DNA from: Arthrobacter sp. N199823
Lineage (GTDB): Bacteria > Actinomycetota > Actinomycetes > Actinomycetales > Micrococcaceae
DNA length: 64,000 nt
NCBI RefSeq assembly: GCF_002929705.1
Contig: NZ_PJIN01000003.1
Location: 62,001-126,000 of the forward strand
Direction of reading: 5' to 3'
Shown here: positions 51,886-60,680 of the stretch, piece by piece
Layout of the letters: each line of letters begins with the position of its first letter
Numbering within the stretch: position 1 is the first letter of the stretch
The notes under the pieces: generated by a model
The model's input: only the letters and a program-made list of their open reading frames with translations
The model's database searches: none
Told to the model about the DNA's origin: nothing
Made by a program: the position numbers and the translations under genes

Positions 51886-51911
51886 AAGTAGTTGCTGTAG
51901 AGCAACTACTT
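51886..51911 (-). promoter_or_regulatory. MarR operator over the efflux promoter
   Basis: AAGTAGTTGCT (51886-51896) and AGCAACTACTT (51901-51911) are perfect 11-bp inverted arms with a 4-base centre. Read on the minus strand, TTGCTC inside the palindrome and TATAGT after it are 17 bases apart, so the palindrome covers the -35 and spacer of the efflux-marR promoter. Binding of MarR here would block transcription, giving autorepression. Confidence 0.82.
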
Positions 51912-52015
51912 TTTGTGGTGATCTGCGTCAAGTCCACGTGGTCCGGCAGGTGATCATTCCCCAAAAACGATGAAAAAGTGACCGGCATCGCACAAGATCC
52001 AGAAGAATCCCCGCT

Positions 52016-52037
52016 CTGTTAACCTTCTGTTCACCTA
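52016..52037 (+). promoter_or_regulatory. PHO-box-like direct repeat upstream of pstS
   Basis: Two adjacent 11-base units, CTGTTAACCTT and CTGTTCACCTA, resemble the direct-repeat PhoP boxes of actinobacteria (GTTCACC cores). They lie 82 bases ahead of pstS, fitting induction under phosphate starvation by a PhoR-PhoP system that is not in this window. Confidence 0.65.
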
Positions 52038-52119
52038 AGCAGGGCCACTGCTTCACCTCGGCCTCCTAATGTCTGAGTAGTAATGAATCGGCAATGCAAC
52101 CCATCGAAGAGGTAAAAGC

Positions 52120-53238
52120 GTGAAGTCACTTCACATCGGCCGCGTGGCAGCAGTTCTCACCGTCGGCGTTTTGGCACTTTCAGCCTGCGGCACAGACAAT
52201 GTTGTGACCCCCGGCAATGGCGGCACCAGCGCTGCAAACACGGGAGCATCCGTCACTGGAACTCTCACGGGTACGGGCGCCAGCTCCATCTCCGCGGCCA
52301 TGGACGCCTGGAAGGCTGGCTTCGAGTCTGCCAACACCGATGCCAAGATCCAGTACTCACCCGAAGGCTCGGGTGCCGGACGTAAGGCTCTGATCGCCGG
52401 CGCCGTGCAGTTCGCAGGCTCTGACGCTTACCTGAAGGACGAAGAACTCGCCTCCGCCCAGGAGAAGTGCGGCCCCGACGGCGCCATCAACATTCCCTGG
52501 TACATCTCCCCGATCGCTGTGGCGTTCAACGTAGAGGGTGTCAAGGACCTCAAGCTTGACGCCGATACCATCGCCAAGATCTTCCGCGGCGACATCAAGA
52601 ACTGGAACGACGCAGCCATCAAGGCAGCCAACCCGGATGCCACCCTCCCGGATCTGGCCATCACGCCCGTTCACCGCTCCGATAACTCGGGCACCACCGA
52701 AAACTTCACCGACTACTTGGCCGCAGCAGCGTCCACTGTCTGGACCGATAAGAAGTCCGGCGACTGGCCCACAGCACTGCCGGGCGAAAACGCCAAGGGT
52801 ACTTCCGGCGTCGTCAAGACTGTCACCGAGACCGCTGGCGCCATCACGTACGCCGATGACTCCGCAGTTACCGACGCCCTGGGCAAGGTAGAGCTGAAGG
52901 TTGGCGACGCTTACGTGCCGGTCTCCGCAGAAGCTGCCGCTAAGGCTGTTGACGCAGCGACGGTTGTTGAAGGCCGCTCGGCAAACGATCTCTCCTTGAA
53001 GCTGGACCGCACCACCACCGTGGCTGGCGCCTACCCCGCCGTGTTGGTCTCCTACGGCGTATTCTGCGCTCACTACCCGGATGCCGCAACCACTGATCTG
53101 GTCAAGGCGTTTGGCACCTTCGTGCTCAGCGACGACGGACAGAAGCAGGCAGCAGACGCAGCCAAGAGCGCGCCGCTGTCCGCAGAACTGGCCGCCAAGG
53201 CCAAGAAGTCAATCGACTCCATCAGCGTCGCCAAATAA
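52120..53238 (+). CDS. pstS: phosphate ABC transporter substrate-binding lipoprotein
   Basis: The 372-residue lipoprotein has a lipobox with Cys23 (ALSAC) and a PstS fold with the phosphate-binding patterns TGTGASSISAAMDAW (GxGxS type), EGSGAGRKAL and HRSDNSGTTENFTDYL. It captures phosphate outside the membrane for PstCA. The start is GTG 52120 after GAAGAGG. It is the first gene of pstSCAB and lies behind a PHO-box-like repeat. Confidence 0.96.
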   Translation: MKSLHIGRVAAVLTVGVLALSACGTDNVVTPGNGGTSAANTGASVTGTLTGTGASSISAAMDAWKAGFESANTDAKIQYSPEGSGAGRKALIAGAVQFAGSDAYLKDEELASAQEKCGPDGAINIPWYISPIAVAFNVEGVKDLKLDADTIAKIFRGDIKNWNDAAIKAANPDATLPDLAITPVHRSDNSGTTENFTDYLAAAASTVWTDKKSGDWPTALPGENAKGTSGVVKTVTETAGAITYADDSAVTDALGKVELKVGDAYVPVSAEAAAKAVDAATVVEGRSANDLSLKLDRTTTVAGAYPAVLVSYGVFCAHYPDAATTDLVKAFGTFVLSDDGQKQAADAAKSAPLSAELAAKAKKSIDSISVAK

Positions 53239-53269
53239 GCGCACGTAAGCGTCAATAGAAAGTACTAGA

Positions 53270-54217
53270 TTGTCCACCACAAAGCTCGTACCTAAAGCGG
53301 GAGCTGGGCAGGCCGCGAAGGGTCGCATCGGAGATAAAGTTTTCTCCGGTGCGGCCCTCACCGCCGGCGCGCTCATTGTTGCCGTGCTCTTCGCGGTGGC
53401 CCTGTTCTTGATTGTTCAGGCGCTGCCCACCTTCGGCGCAGCACCTGCAGATATCACCGGCGGGGAGGGGTTCTTCTCCTACATCTTCCCGATCGTGATT
53501 GGCACGCTCATCGCCGCCACGATCGCCCTGCTCATCGCCACCCCCATCGGTGTGGCCGTAGCTCTGTTCATCTCGCACTACGCCCCTCGCAAACTTGCCA
53601 AGGGTTTGGGCTATGTGGTGGACCTTCTTGCCGCTATCCCCTCAGTCGTTTACGGTGCCTGGGGTGCTAGCTTCCTGGCTTCCTCACTCAAGGGGCCCTA
53701 CGCCTGGCTGGCTGAGAACGCCGGCTGGATTCCCATTTTTGCCGGACCCGCATCCGGCACCGGCAAAACCATCCTGACGGCCGGCATTGTCCTGGCCGTC
53801 ATGGTGTTGCCCATCATTGCCTCATTGACTCGGGAGATTTTCCTGCAGGCACCCATGCTGCACCAAGAAGCGGCGTTGGCATTGGGCGCCACCCGGTGGG
53901 AAATGATCCGCATGGCCGTTCTACCCTTCGCCCGTGGCGGCATTATCAGCGCCGTCATGCTGGGCCTTGGCCGTGCCCTCGGTGAGACCATGGCAGTGGC
54001 ACTCGTCCTCTCGTCCGGACCGTTGATCGCTTCATTGATCCGCTCCGGCAACCAAACCATTGCCGCCGAAATTGCGCTCGACTTCCCTGAAGCATTTGGA
54101 TTGCGCATGCATGAACTGATCGCTGCCGGCCTCGTGCTGTTCTTCATCACGCTGCTGGTCAATATGGTGGCCCGCTGGATCATCAACCGCCACAAAGAAT
54201 TCTCGGGAGCCAACTGA
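53270..54217 (+). CDS. pstC: phosphate ABC transporter permease PstC
   Basis: The 315-residue permease has six membrane helices and the EAA loop EAALALGATRWEMIRMAVLP that contacts PstB, with GLGRALGETMAV following. It begins at TTG 53270 (LSTTKLV), there being no better start; an N-terminal cytosolic lead of about 25 residues precedes helix 1. The stop overlaps the pstA ATG by one base. Confidence 0.94.
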   Translation: MSTTKLVPKAGAGQAAKGRIGDKVFSGAALTAGALIVAVLFAVALFLIVQALPTFGAAPADITGGEGFFSYIFPIVIGTLIAATIALLIATPIGVAVALFISHYAPRKLAKGLGYVVDLLAAIPSVVYGAWGASFLASSLKGPYAWLAENAGWIPIFAGPASGTGKTILTAGIVLAVMVLPIIASLTREIFLQAPMLHQEAALALGATRWEMIRMAVLPFARGGIISAVMLGLGRALGETMAVALVLSSGPLIASLIRSGNQTIAAEIALDFPEAFGLRMHELIAAGLVLFFITLLVNMVARWIINRHKEFSGAN

Positions 54218-55323
54218 TGGCCACGCTCATGACCGAACGGAAGCGCTCCGCCTTAACCCGCGGCCGCTTGCCTCGCTACACCCCTTATGTGATTGCTGCT
54301 GCGGCCATTGTCATTGCCGCGGCGCTCATGTCCCTGATCGGCTTCAACGTCTTCGGCTGGGCAGTGCTCTCGGCAGTGCTGTTCGCCGCTGGAAACGTCA
54401 TCAGTGCCGCCGTCGTGGAAGGCCGCCGCAAGGCCACCGACAAGTTCGCCACCTCACTGGTTGTTGGCGCTTTCCTCATCGCGTTGTTGCCTCTGGTCTC
54501 GGTCATCTGGACGGTGCTGGTCAACGGCGTTCCCGGACTGCTGAACCCTGGCTTCCTCAGCAGCTCAATGAACGGTGTGACGGGCGCCGTCGACAATGCA
54601 TCGGTCAAAGACGGAACCCCCGTCATGGGCGGTGTCTACCACGCACTGGTGGGTTCAGTTCTGATCACCCTCTGGGCCACCATCATCTCGGTGCCGGTGG
54701 GTCTGCTTACCGCCATTTACCTGGTGGAGTACAGCGCCGACAACAAATTCTCCAAGGTCATCACCTTCCTGGTGGATGTCATGACTGGCATCCCCTCGAT
54801 TGTGGCCGGCCTCTTCGCCGCAGCCTTCTTCGCCATGATCCTGGGCCCAGGAACCAAGACCGGGTTCGTGGCCGCTGTGGCGCTGTCCGTGCTCATGATT
54901 CCCGTGGTGGTCCGCTCCAGCGAGGAAATGCTCAAGATTGTTCCCAACGAGCTGCGCGAAGCCGCCTACGCATTGGGTGTCCGCAAATGGCGCACCATCG
55001 TCAAGGTGGTAATTCCGACGGCGATCTCCGGCATTGCATCCGGGGTCACCTTGGCCATTGCCCGCGTCATTGGCGAGACGGCGCCACTGCTGGTTACAGC
55101 AGGGTTTGCCAGCAGTATCAACATGAACGTTTTTGCCGGGTGGATGTCCTCCCTGCCCACGTTCATTTACACGCAGATCATGACGCCCACCTCGCCGTCG
55201 AACGCTGATCCGTCGACTCAGCGTGCCTGGGCCGCAGCCCTTCTGCTGATCATCCTCGTCATGCTTCTCAACCTTGGTGCCCGCCTGGTCGCCAGCCTCT
55301 TTGCGCCGAAGACCGGCCGCTAA
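54217..55323 (+). CDS. pstA: phosphate ABC transporter permease PstA
   Basis: The second permease (368 residues) has extra hydrophobic helices at the N-terminus (about residues 24-60) before the standard six-helix core. Its EAA loop is REAAYALGVRKWRTIVKVVIP, written here as the type ALGVRKWRTI, followed by ARVIGETAPLL. The N-terminal extension is usual in actinobacterial PstA. The ATG overlaps the pstC stop. Confidence 0.94.
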   Translation: MATLMTERKRSALTRGRLPRYTPYVIAAAAIVIAAALMSLIGFNVFGWAVLSAVLFAAGNVISAAVVEGRRKATDKFATSLVVGAFLIALLPLVSVIWTVLVNGVPGLLNPGFLSSSMNGVTGAVDNASVKDGTPVMGGVYHALVGSVLITLWATIISVPVGLLTAIYLVEYSADNKFSKVITFLVDVMTGIPSIVAGLFAAAFFAMILGPGTKTGFVAAVALSVLMIPVVVRSSEEMLKIVPNELREAAYALGVRKWRTIVKVVIPTAISGIASGVTLAIARVIGETAPLLVTAGFASSINMNVFAGWMSSLPTFIYTQIMTPTSPSNADPSTQRAWAAALLLIILVMLLNLGARLVASLFAPKTGR

Positions 55324-55348
55324 ATTCTTCTGAACGGAAACCCCCACC

Positions 55349-56128
55349 ATGTCAAAACGCATTGACGTTAGTGATCTGAACGTTTACTACGGCGACTTCC
55401 GTGCCGTGGAGGACGTCAACATCACCATCGAAGCCAAGTCCGTCACGGCCTTCATTGGCCCGTCCGGCTGTGGCAAGTCCACCTTCCTGCGGACCCTGAA
55501 CCGCATGCACGAGGTCATCCCCGGAGCTCGTGTTGAGGGCAAGGTGCTGCTCGACGGCGACAATCTCTACGCCGACGGCGTGGACCCAGTGACGGTTCGC
55601 AGCCAGATCGGCATGGTCTTTCAGCGCCCCAACCCGTTCCCCACCATGAGCATCCGCGACAATGTGCTGGCCGGCGTCAAACTCAACAGCCGCCGCATGC
55701 CCAAGTCCGACGCCGAGGCCCTCGTGGAAAAGTCGCTCCGCGGCGCCAACCTCTGGAACGAGGTCAAGGACCGCCTCGAGAAGCCCGGATCCGGCCTTTC
55801 CGGTGGCCAGCAGCAGCGCCTTTGCATTGCGCGCGCCATTGCCGTCTCACCCGAGGTGATCTTGATGGATGAGCCCTGCTCCGCCCTTGACCCGATCTCC
55901 ACGCTCGCCATTGAGGATCTCATCAATGAGCTCAAGGACGAATACACCGTTGTGATCGTGACGCACAACATGCAGCAGGCGGCCCGCGTCTCCGACAAGA
56001 CAGCGTTCTTCAACATTGCCGGAACCGGCAAGCCCGGCAAGCTCATCGAGTTCGCCGAGACGGCCACCATCTTCAACAACCCGTCCCAGAAGTCCACCGA
56101 AGATTACGTCTCCGGCCGCTTCGGATAG
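55349..56128 (+). CDS. pstB: phosphate ABC transporter ATP-binding protein
   Basis: The 259-residue ATPase powers the PstCA channel. Walker A is [12 protein letters not shown], the Q-loop [11 protein letters not shown], the ABC signature [14 protein letters not shown] and Walker [13 protein letters not shown], with the PstB-typical [10 protein letters not shown]. It closes the pst operon; no phoU follows, unlike in many bacteria. A hairpin 140 bases later probably ends the transcript. Confidence 0.97.
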   Translation: MSKRIDVSDLNVYYGDFRAVEDVNITIEAKSVTAFIGPSGCGKSTFLRTLNRMHEVIPGARVEGKVLLDGDNLYADGVDPVTVRSQIGMVFQRPNPFPTMSIRDNVLAGVKLNSRRMPKSDAEALVEKSLRGANLWNEVKDRLEKPGSGLSGGQQQRLCIARAIAVSPEVILMDEPCSALDPISTLAIEDLINELKDEYTVVIVTHNMQQAARVSDKTAFFNIAGTGKPGKLIEFAETATIFNNPSQKSTEDYVSGRFG

Positions 56129-56271
56129 CCCCAGCCTCTCCCCATTCTCGTGCCTCGATTGGGGCCCCTCGAGACTGTGGGCCCACCCAATCTCCGGGGC
56201 GATGTTGCTGGAATCTGGCGAACGTGGGTCCACCACGTCTGGCAGGACAGCATTTCTTGCTCTTCCACGAA

Positions 56272-56310
56272 CGACGGCGACACTCACCTCAGTGGTGACG
56301 GTCGCCGTCG
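56272..56310 (+). terminator. hairpin after the pst operon
   Basis: The 10-bp perfect arms CGACGGCGAC (56272-56281) and GTCGCCGTCG (56301-56310) with an inner TCACC/GGTGA stem are followed by TACTTTGTT, so an intrinsic terminator is likely. Confidence 0.7.
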
Positions 56311-56362
56311 TACTTTGTTAAGGAAGAATCATGCGGCTGTCGCCGCTGCTGCCGCCGAGTTG

Positions 56363-56494
56363 CCCGTATGCGCCGGAGTCAAATGTGGGTTCCGCGCATA
56401 CTGAAAGTCTTGTTCTTTTATGCGTTGGACTCGCCATGAGTTCGGCGCAGAGTGCGTTATGCGCTGGATACAACAGGAGTTGAGCGCATACGGG
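56363..56494. repeat. nested, mutually exclusive palindromes
   Basis: CCCGTATGCGC (56363-56373) can pair with GCGCATACGGG (56484-56494, 11 bp) or, with one bulge, GTATGCGCCGGA (56366-56377) with TCCGCGCATAC (56390-56400). A third stem joins TGCGCT (56460) with AGCGCA (56483). The element ends 27 bases from the PiT stop, so it may terminate that transcript; the alternative pairings also hint at a decayed repeat. Confidence 0.55.
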
Positions 56495-56521
56495 ACGCGG
56501 CTTGGAGAGGGTTGCCGGCGG

Positions 56522-57535
56522 CTAGGCTAGCGGGGAGAGTGCGAGGAAGAATACCGCCCCCAGAGCCACGCAGGCAATAGGTGTAAGGATCCAGGTGCCC
56601 GCGATCTTGGCCAACACCTTGCCATTGATGGCGGCGAAGCGTTGGTTCGCGCCGGCCCCGACAACGGCAGCGGTGATGGCGTGCGTGGTGGACAGCGGCA
56701 TATGTAGGACAATCGCACCTATGAAGAGCAGCGCCGCACCGAGCATCTGGGCGACGGAGCCGCGGAGGGGATCTACTCGCACCAGGCGGTGGCCCAGGGT
56801 GTAGGAGATCCGCCAGCCACCAAATGCGGTGCCCAGTGCCAGCAGCACCGCGGTGAAGATGGGGACCCATATGGGTAGTTCGTCAGCACCAATGGAACCG
56901 GCGGCCAACAAGGCGAGCAGCACAACCGCCGTCGTGCGCTGACCATCTTGGAGGCCGTGGCCAAAAGCGACCACGGCGCCGGCTACTGACTGCATCTGCT
57001 GGGCCCTGCGATTGACCCTATGTGGGGCAGTGTTCCGTGCTGCCCACGTCGCCGGGTAGACGGCAAGGAAACCCAGCACAAATGCCACCACCGGGGAGAT
57101 GAGAAGGGGTAGCAGGACCAGCGACCACATGGTGAAGTTGATGCTTTGCAATGTCTGGTGGCCCAAGATGGCAGAACCCAGGGACGCGCCGACGAGGCCG
57201 CTGATCAGCGCTTGTGTTGACGACGAGGGGAAGCCGCACCACCACATGTAAATACCCCATAAACAGGCGGAGATAACGGCGGCCAGCAGCAGGATCAGTC
57301 CCATCTGGCCGGTAGGGAAGTTCGTGAAGAGTTTGTCCGCAAAAATCGCCACAAACGCCACGCTCACTAGCGCGCCGAGGCAGTTGAACAGGCTGGCCAG
57401 CAGGACTGCAATGCTGGGTGTCAGGGCGCGGGTCCGGACAGAAAGTGCGACGGCGGCGGAGGCATCGCGGAAGCCGTTCAGGAACGCGAAAACTGCGGCC
57501 GTCACGATCACGGCACCGAGCAGGAACGCTACCAA
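56522..57535 (-). CDS. pit: PiT-family low-affinity inorganic phosphate transporter
   Basis: The 337-residue permease has about ten membrane helices with inverted halves, each carrying the PiT signature: FLNGFRDASAAVALSV near the N-terminus and AFGHGLQDGQRTTAVVLL later (GxNDxxx type, here with FRD and LQD), plus PSSSTQALISGLVG and MPLSTTHAITAAVVG. It imports metal phosphate with protons or sodium. TTG 57535 lies one base after the DUF47 stop with AAGGAA upstream; the longer frame to 57676 runs inside DUF47. Confidence 0.9.
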   Translation of the reverse strand: MVAFLLGAVIVTAAVFAFLNGFRDASAAVALSVRTRALTPSIAVLLASLFNCLGALVSVAFVAIFADKLFTNFPTGQMGLILLLAAVISACLWGIYMWWCGFPSSSTQALISGLVGASLGSAILGHQTLQSINFTMWSLVLLPLLISPVVAFVLGFLAVYPATWAARNTAPHRVNRRAQQMQSVAGAVVAFGHGLQDGQRTTAVVLLALLAAGSIGADELPIWVPIFTAVLLALGTAFGGWRISYTLGHRLVRVDPLRGSVAQMLGAALLFIGAIVLHMPLSTTHAITAAVVGAGANQRFAAINGKVLAKIAGTWILTPIACVALGAVFFLALSPLA

Positions 57536-57536
57536 G

Positions 57537-58154
57537 TCACGATTCCTTGACGATGATGCTGCCCACCTGTGTGGCCACCGTGCGCATCTGACGGCTGGCT
57601 GCTGCGAATTGGTCTGACAGGCTGCGGTACTTGGTAAACGTTGTGGCGCTGTGGGACTCCAGCAATTCTGCGACAACGACCCTGTGGGTGTGTTGGGCCC
57701 GCTTGGCCAGACGCAGCACTTCCAGCCAATAGTCCTCGAGTCCGTCTAGATCGTTGAGCGACTTCATGGCTGTGGAGGTCAGCTCGGCCTGGCGGGCGAG
57801 AATTTCCAGCTGATCGCTGATGCGGGTGGGGGTCCGGTCAAGGACGTAGAGCTCAATCAGTTCGCCAGCGCCTGTGAGGATTTCACTGGTTTCATTCAGC
57901 AGCTGGCCCAGTGTGTACAGGTCTTCACGGGGGAGCGGATTGATGAAGCTGGTGCGCATGTTGGTCAGGAGTGTGGCGAAGTCTGCCGTTGATTCCGCTT
58001 CTTGCTTGCGCAGCGATTGGGTCAAAGGGGTGAACCCGGTCCGGCCGGCACCCAATAGCTCAGCCAATGTTTGTGTGCCAGCCAAAATATGGTCTGACAT
58101 GCGGGCCAATGCCTGCAGCCCTGCAGTCTCTTGGGGGAAAAGTCGCAACTTCAC
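57537..58154 (-). CDS. DUF47 (PhoU-like) Pit accessory protein
   Basis: The 205-residue all-helical cytosolic protein belongs to the DUF47/PhoU-like group that normally precedes pit genes, and probably tunes PiT activity or links phosphate status to regulation. It shows the MKLRLFPQE opening and helical heptads of this family. The start is GTG 58154 with AAAGG upstream. The next gene, PiT, begins one base after its stop, so the two are coupled. Confidence 0.88.
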   Translation of the reverse strand: MKLRLFPQETAGLQALARMSDHILAGTQTLAELLGAGRTGFTPLTQSLRKQEAESTADFATLLTNMRTSFINPLPREDLYTLGQLLNETSEILTGAGELIELYVLDRTPTRISDQLEILARQAELTSTAMKSLNDLDGLEDYWLEVLRLAKRAQHTHRVVVAELLESHSATTFTKYRSLSDQFAAASRQMRTVATQVGSIIVKES

Positions 58155-58214
58155 GGCGAGACCTTTGTTTAGCGGATTCCTTCGAACAACCGGGGATATT
58201 CAGGGCAGAAAAGT

Positions 58215-58298
58215 GGTGTCGAACCGGGAGCGCCTCTCGGCACTGGGCCGCTCTAGGCGGCTATAAAATGGAGCCCGGGGGTTCCACGGTTCGACACC
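58215..58298 (-). terminator. inverted repeat after the conserved hypothetical gene
   Basis: The 11-bp perfect arms GGTGTCGAACC (58215-58225) and GGTTCGACACC (58288-58298) enclose a loop with secondary pairing. It lies 60 bases beyond the stop of the 58358-59005 gene and upstream of DUF47, and probably separates the two transcripts. Confidence 0.55.
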
Positions 58299-58357
58299 GC
58301 TTTCAGTCTTCTACGTCCGGCCCCGGCTGTCAACTGGACACGGATTTGGTTGGGCTC

Positions 58358-59005
58358 TCAATCGAGCTCGCCGTTGCGCCACGCTTTAGCGGCGCCCTCG
58401 AGATCCTCTGCTGTACGCACCAGTTGGTGGGCTTTTTTAGTCAGGACCGAAGCGTGCTCGCCGTGGGCAGCCTCACGTTCGGTGGCGATGATGGCTTGCC
58501 CCAATGCCACCACGCGGCAAAACGCGGCTGAACGGTCCAGCGCCATGTCAAAGTCGCCGTCAAAGGCGCCAGAAAGAATGGCGTTGGCCATGATGGTGAT
58601 TTCTTCGGCTCCTGGCGGCTCTGCAACACCGGCCACGGCATTGGCCGCTTGTGCCCGTTGCTGCCCGGCCCGAAAGAACACGCTGATGCCTTCGGGATCC
58701 TGCAACGTTGCTGCACGCAGGGCATAGAGGCGCCAGAGGGCGCCGGGGAGGGAACGCGCAGGGCTCGCCGCCCACAGTTCCGCGATGGCTTCGAGCCCCT
58801 GCTTGTCCGCCAGCTTCACGAGCCGTTTAGTCACGTCTGGATCGTTGCTCTCCCGGCCACCATGGACCAAGGCTCGGGCAGCAAGGTGGGCGGCCTCGGA
58901 GACGCGAGCTGGGTCGATGCCACCGGCGTAGTTCTCAAAGTCTGCAGGGGAGAACGGCACCGGCTTGTGCGGACGAGGGGCTTGGGAGGCTGGTCGATCA
59001 TTCAT
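58358..59005 (-). CDS. conserved-type hypothetical protein (215 residues), unknown
   Basis: The soluble protein is mostly helical with many Ala and Arg, a basic Pro-rich N-terminus (about 15 residues) and no membrane segment or recognisable motif. The HLAARALVHGGRESNDPDV and ALWRLYALRAATLQDPEG segments (in part) suggest an alpha-solenoid or four-helix design; I do not recognise the family. Its position beside tRNA-Lys on the opposite strand gives no clue. Codon use and clean ORF boundaries support a real gene. Confidence 0.7.
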   Translation of the reverse strand: MNDRPASQAPRPHKPVPFSPADFENYAGGIDPARVSEAAHLAARALVHGGRESNDPDVTKRLVKLADKQGLEAIAELWAASPARSLPGALWRLYALRAATLQDPEGISVFFRAGQQRAQAANAVAGVAEPPGAEEITIMANAILSGAFDGDFDMALDRSAAFCRVVALGQAIIATEREAAHGEHASVLTKKAHQLVRTAEDLEGAAKAWRNGELD

Positions 59006-59209
59006 GACACGACACTACTCCTGCCCGCCGGGCCGGGTCGAGAAGCAGGCCATGACACTGGGGAATCTGTGGCTGTCGGTCATCGCCGCACTCAACGTGA
59101 GGGACCCAAGCTGTGGCGCAATTGCATTCTGACGCATGGGGTGCGGTAGTCTGATATGCGTCAACTTTTGCAGAGGTGGTTTCATCGCTGTCCAGGTTGT
59201 CCACAGGTC

Positions 59210-59282
59210 GGGCCTTTAGCTCAGTTGGTAGAGCATCGGACTTTTAATCCGTGGGTCGCGGGTTCGAGCCCCGCAGGGCCCA
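59210..59282 (+). tRNA. tRNA-Lys (anticodon TTT)
   Basis: A complete cloverleaf is visible: 7-bp acceptor stem GGGCCTT with AGGGCCC (one T-G pair), D-arm GCTCAGTTGGTAGAGC, anticodon stem with loop CTTTTAA and anticodon TTT at 59243-59245, and T-arm GCGGGTTCGAGCCCCGC. The discriminator is A; the 3' CCA is not encoded. It reads AAA and AAG codons. A strong terminator follows within 10 bases. Confidence 0.97.
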
Positions 59283-59290
59283 CCGACTTG

Positions 59291-59360
59291 AAAAATGCTG
59301 TTGTTTGACGGATTCGACATGGTTTGAAATATGTCATTTCCGTCAAACAACAGCATTTTT
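59291..59360. terminator. 22-bp perfect hairpin after tRNA-Lys
   Basis: The arms 59291-59312 and 59339-59360 are exact inverses ending in A-run and T-run, so the structure can terminate from either side; a GACAT/ATGTC mini-stem sits in the loop. The T-run after the stem makes it a strong terminator for the tRNA. Confidence 0.88.
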
Positions 59361-59447
59361 TTGTTTTCAGGCCCGCAAGCACCCCCGGGAAGCGTCCTCC
59401 AGTGCGCCAGCAGGGTCCAGAGCCGCCTGAAGTGGCAAGATAGTTCC

Positions 59448-60281
59448 ATGACTATCAATGCCCCCGCCCTTGCACTGACCATCGCCGGATCCGAAGCGAC
59501 AGGCGGTGCCGGTGCCCAAGCCGACCTCAAGACATTCCAGGAACTGGGCGTCTTCGGCATTGTGAACCTCACTTGCATCGTTTCCTTTGATCCCAAGGAC
59601 AACTGGAACCACCGTTTTGTGCCGGTAGATCAGCAGGTTATTGCCGACCAGTTGGAAGCCACGACGGCGGCCTATGGTGCCGCTTCCGGCGCACCCACCA
59701 CGCTGGACACGGTCAAGATCGGCATGATGGGCAGCCCTGCCACCATCACCACTGTTGAAACGGCGCTCAAGGGTGCAGCGTTCAAGAACGTGGTTCTGGA
59801 CCCCGTACTGATTTGCAAGGGCCAGGAACCGGGCCATGCATTGGACACCGATCAGGCGCTGAAGGCCCAGATCCTGCCGTTGGCCACCTTCGTCACCCCC
59901 AACCACTTCGAGGCGGAGTCCCTCTCTGGCATGGTCATCAACAACGTTGAAGACCTCAAGGCTGCCGCCCGCAAGATCCATGAAATCTCCGGAGCAGCAG
60001 TCCTCGCCAAGGGTGGAGTGCGGCTGGAAGGCGATGACGCCGTCGACGTTTTCTTTGACGGCGAAACACTGGAAGTGCTCTCCGCACCAAAGGTTGGCGA
60101 GGTTGCAGTCTCAGGTGCCGGGTGCTCGCTCGCCGCAGCCGTGACAGCCGAGCTGGCCAAGGGCGCGACCCCTCTGGAAGCTGCGCGCACGGCGAAGGCT
60201 TTTGTTACCGAGGGCATCAAGAACCGCGTGACATCGGGCGCACCGTTCACCGCTTTGTGGCAGGGTGGCGCGCGCGGCTAA
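59448..60281 (+). CDS. pdxK: pyridoxal/hydroxymethylpyrimidine kinase (PdxK, ThiD2 type)
   Basis: The 277-residue ribokinase-like protein phosphorylates pyridoxal, pyridoxine or pyridoxamine, with possible HMP kinase activity. Recognition rests on LTIAGSEATGGAGAQADLKT, the PdxK-typical DPKDNWNH segment, DPVLICKG, TPNHFEA and a C-terminal SGAGCSLAAAVTAEL with the catalytic region (GAGC, typical of this small class). ATG 59448 is the family start; the frame upstream to 59331 lies within the tRNA terminator. Confidence 0.9.
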   Translation: MTINAPALALTIAGSEATGGAGAQADLKTFQELGVFGIVNLTCIVSFDPKDNWNHRFVPVDQQVIADQLEATTAAYGAASGAPTTLDTVKIGMMGSPATITTVETALKGAAFKNVVLDPVLICKGQEPGHALDTDQALKAQILPLATFVTPNHFEAESLSGMVINNVEDLKAAARKIHEISGAAVLAKGGVRLEGDDAVDVFFDGETLEVLSAPKVGEVAVSGAGCSLAAAVTAELAKGATPLEAARTAKAFVTEGIKNRVTSGAPFTALWQGGARG

Positions 60282-60344
60282 GCTGCCTGAAACGGGCAGC
60301 GGTCACCTGTTGCCACGGCCTGCCCGGTGTGCCAAGCTCACTTT

Positions 60345-60680
60345 ATGAGTGTGAACGAAGCCTTGGAATCCGATCCTTTCGACGCCGCTGTGCGCATGGG
60401 CCGCAATGATGCCCGGCACCGCTACGAGTTGTTCGTTGCCGATGAATTGGCCGTGATCATCACGTTCGCGGACCTGCCCGGCCACATCGACCTCATCCAT
60501 ACTATTGGCCAGCCCGGATTTGAGGGGCAGGGCTTGGCCAAGGTGTTGGCGCGCTATGCCTTGGATGACGTGGTGGCCTCCGGTAAACGGATCATCCCGC
60601 ACTGCAGCTACGTGGCGCGGTTCCTGGCCAAACATCCGGAACCGTACCTGCAGTACACCGATTTTCCGCAGGACGCCTAG
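60345..60680 (+). CDS. small GNAT (YjdJ-like) acetyltransferase
   Basis: The 111-residue protein is a minimal GNAT of the YjdJ/Gta-type group: HRYELFVADELAVIITF, the acetyl-CoA loop GFEGQGLAKVLARYALDDV and PHCSYVARFLAKHPEP. Members act on unknown small acceptors in the cytoplasm. Its stop is directly followed by the SDR start, so the two are probably co-transcribed. Confidence 0.85.
   Translation: MSVNEALESDPFDAAVRMGRNDARHRYELFVADELAVIITFADLPGHIDLIHTIGQPGFEGQGLAKVLARYALDDVVASGKRIIPHCSYVARFLAKHPEPYLQYTDFPQDA

Larger units (their letters stand above)
56129..56521. other. intergenic region between convergent pstB and PiT genes
   Basis: This 393-bp gap contains the hairpin at 56272-56310 and a set of nested palindromes at 56363-56494. 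No ORF in it has protein character. The sequence has lower GC runs around 56400-56430. Confidence 0.6.

Noticed and set aside
59210..59282. tRNA-Lys as an integration site (attB) for a mobile element
   Set aside because: No integrase, phage gene or second copy of the tRNA 3' end is seen in the window.
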